Below, one piece after another: positions 18,533-18,944 of a stretch of 18,944 nucleotides of DNA. The stretch comes from Candidatus Woesearchaeota archaeon (GTDB taxonomy: Archaea > Nanobdellota > Nanobdellia > Woesearchaeales > JAGWAF01): assembly GCA_016932755.1 (NCBI GenBank), contig JAFGCE010000087.1, positions 1-18,944 on the forward strand, in the 5' to 3' direction. How positions within the stretch are numbered: position 1 is the first letter of the stretch; each line of letters opens with the position of its first letter. A model generated the notes under the pieces. The model was not told where the DNA came from. It did no database searches and was given only the letters and a program-made list of their open reading frames with translations. A program made the position numbers and the translations under genes.

Positions 18533-18944
18533 TTATTTTTTCCTTACAAGAGTGAATAAAAGTACAGCAGAGATAAATGAAAGCGCCGCTGCGTATATGA
18601 AGGCAGCCTCTGCGTTTATTGTTTTCCAGAGAAAGCCGCCTATCAAATTTGCCGGAAGGACAATAATCCCGACTATTGAATGGTAAGCTCCAAGAGCAAA
18701 TCCCCTGTTTTCAGCTTTCACGATGTCTGATACATAAGCCCTTGAGACTCCGTCTGTTACCGCCATGAACAATCCGTAAAGCCCAAACAAAAACCAGACA
18801 CTCAGGCTGTTTGCCCAAAGGGCAAAACTAAGTGCTACCAGCCCAAACAAGAAGTATCCTGCTGAAAGAACATTTTTCCTGCTGAACCTGTCAGACAATT
18901 TTCCTGCAGGTATTGCAAATCCTGCATAGACCATGTTATAGACA
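18533..18944 (-). CDS. MFS transporter, C-terminal half (cut by window edge)
   Basis: The frame is open to the right edge, so the 5' end lies outside the window. About 137 residues are visible. Near the N-terminal side is the MFS motif A, GKLSDRFSRKNVL, as found after TM8 in the second half of such transporters. Four hydrophobic segments follow: VLSAGYFLFGLVALSFALWA, VWFLFGLYGLFMAV, FALGAYHSIVGIIVLPANLI and FIYAAALSFISAVLLFTLV. The C-terminus is short and basic (RKK). SDIVKAENRGFALGAYHSIVG between TM10 and TM11 resembles drug/sugar exporter-like MFS proteins, but no substrate can be named. dinB begins 1 nt after its stop, so the two are probably co-transcribed. Confidence 0.88.
   Translation of the reverse strand, partial: VYNMVYAGFAIPAGKLSDRFSRKNVLSAGYFLFGLVALSFALWANSLSVWFLFGLYGLFMAVTDGVSRAYVSDIVKAENRGFALGAYHSIVGIIVLPANLIGGFLWKTINAEAAFIYAAALSFISAVLLFTLVRKK

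Noticed and set aside
1..18944. CRISPR array, insertion sequence or toxin-antitoxin pair
   Set aside because: No regularly spaced repeats, transposase motifs or terminal inverted repeats were seen. The only direct repeat is the tRNA-Ser pair.

Overview
The window is archaeal chromosomal DNA. The evidence is a DNA-binding histone, a group II chaperonin (thermosome), archaeal-type GluRS, Spt5 and Sec61-gamma/SecE, the archaeal gene order ftsZ-secE-spt5-rpl11, an elongator tRNA-Met with a bulge-helix-bulge intron, and TATA boxes about 26-28 nt before many start codons. Those start codons have little or no 5' leader, so many transcripts look leaderless. Very tight packing, a 53-residue DUF1931 histone-fold protein and several small proteins I do not recognise suggest a DPANN lineage, perhaps Woesearchaeota/Pacearchaeota-like. 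That placement is inference.

Layout. 15-4096 (minus): information-processing and division block, transcribed cmk -> FKBP isomerase -> ftsZ -> secE -> spt5 -> rpl11; the L11 protein carries an unusual ~100-residue C-terminal extension. 4176-5195 (minus): a 339-residue protein I do not recognise. 5278-8683/9207 (plus): an HTH regulator with two similar flanking lobes, the thermosome, then an overlapping pair encoding a proline-rich-tailed protein and a coiled-coil protein. 9213-11127 (minus): the small DUF1931 gene, with its own promoter and a strong Shine-Dalgarno, and GluRS. 11230-12265 (plus): an unknown 138-residue protein, the canonical histone, tRNA-Ala and an unknown 73-residue protein.

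12323-15799 (plus) is the most striking region. Seven tightly linked genes encode CYTH triphosphatase/cyclase-like, Nudix, HAD phosphatase, Nudix, Nudix, ITPase (Ham1/RdgB) and HIT proteins. The first six are joined by 4-nt ATGA overlaps and the seventh by a 2-nt gap. All families act on nucleotides or phosphoanhydride/phosphoester bonds, so this looks like a nucleotide-pool cleaning or nucleotide-phosphate processing operon with one promoter.

15827-18944: intron-containing tRNA-Met, a convergent transglutaminase-like protein, a class A beta-lactamase-like serine hydrolase without signal peptide, tRNA-Ser(CGA) with an exact 14-bp copy of its 3' end 61 bp away, a Y-family DNA polymerase, and the C-terminal half of an MFS transporter cut by the window edge. 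No CRISPR array, insertion sequence or rRNA was seen. All gene-free stretches are shorter than about 120 bp.
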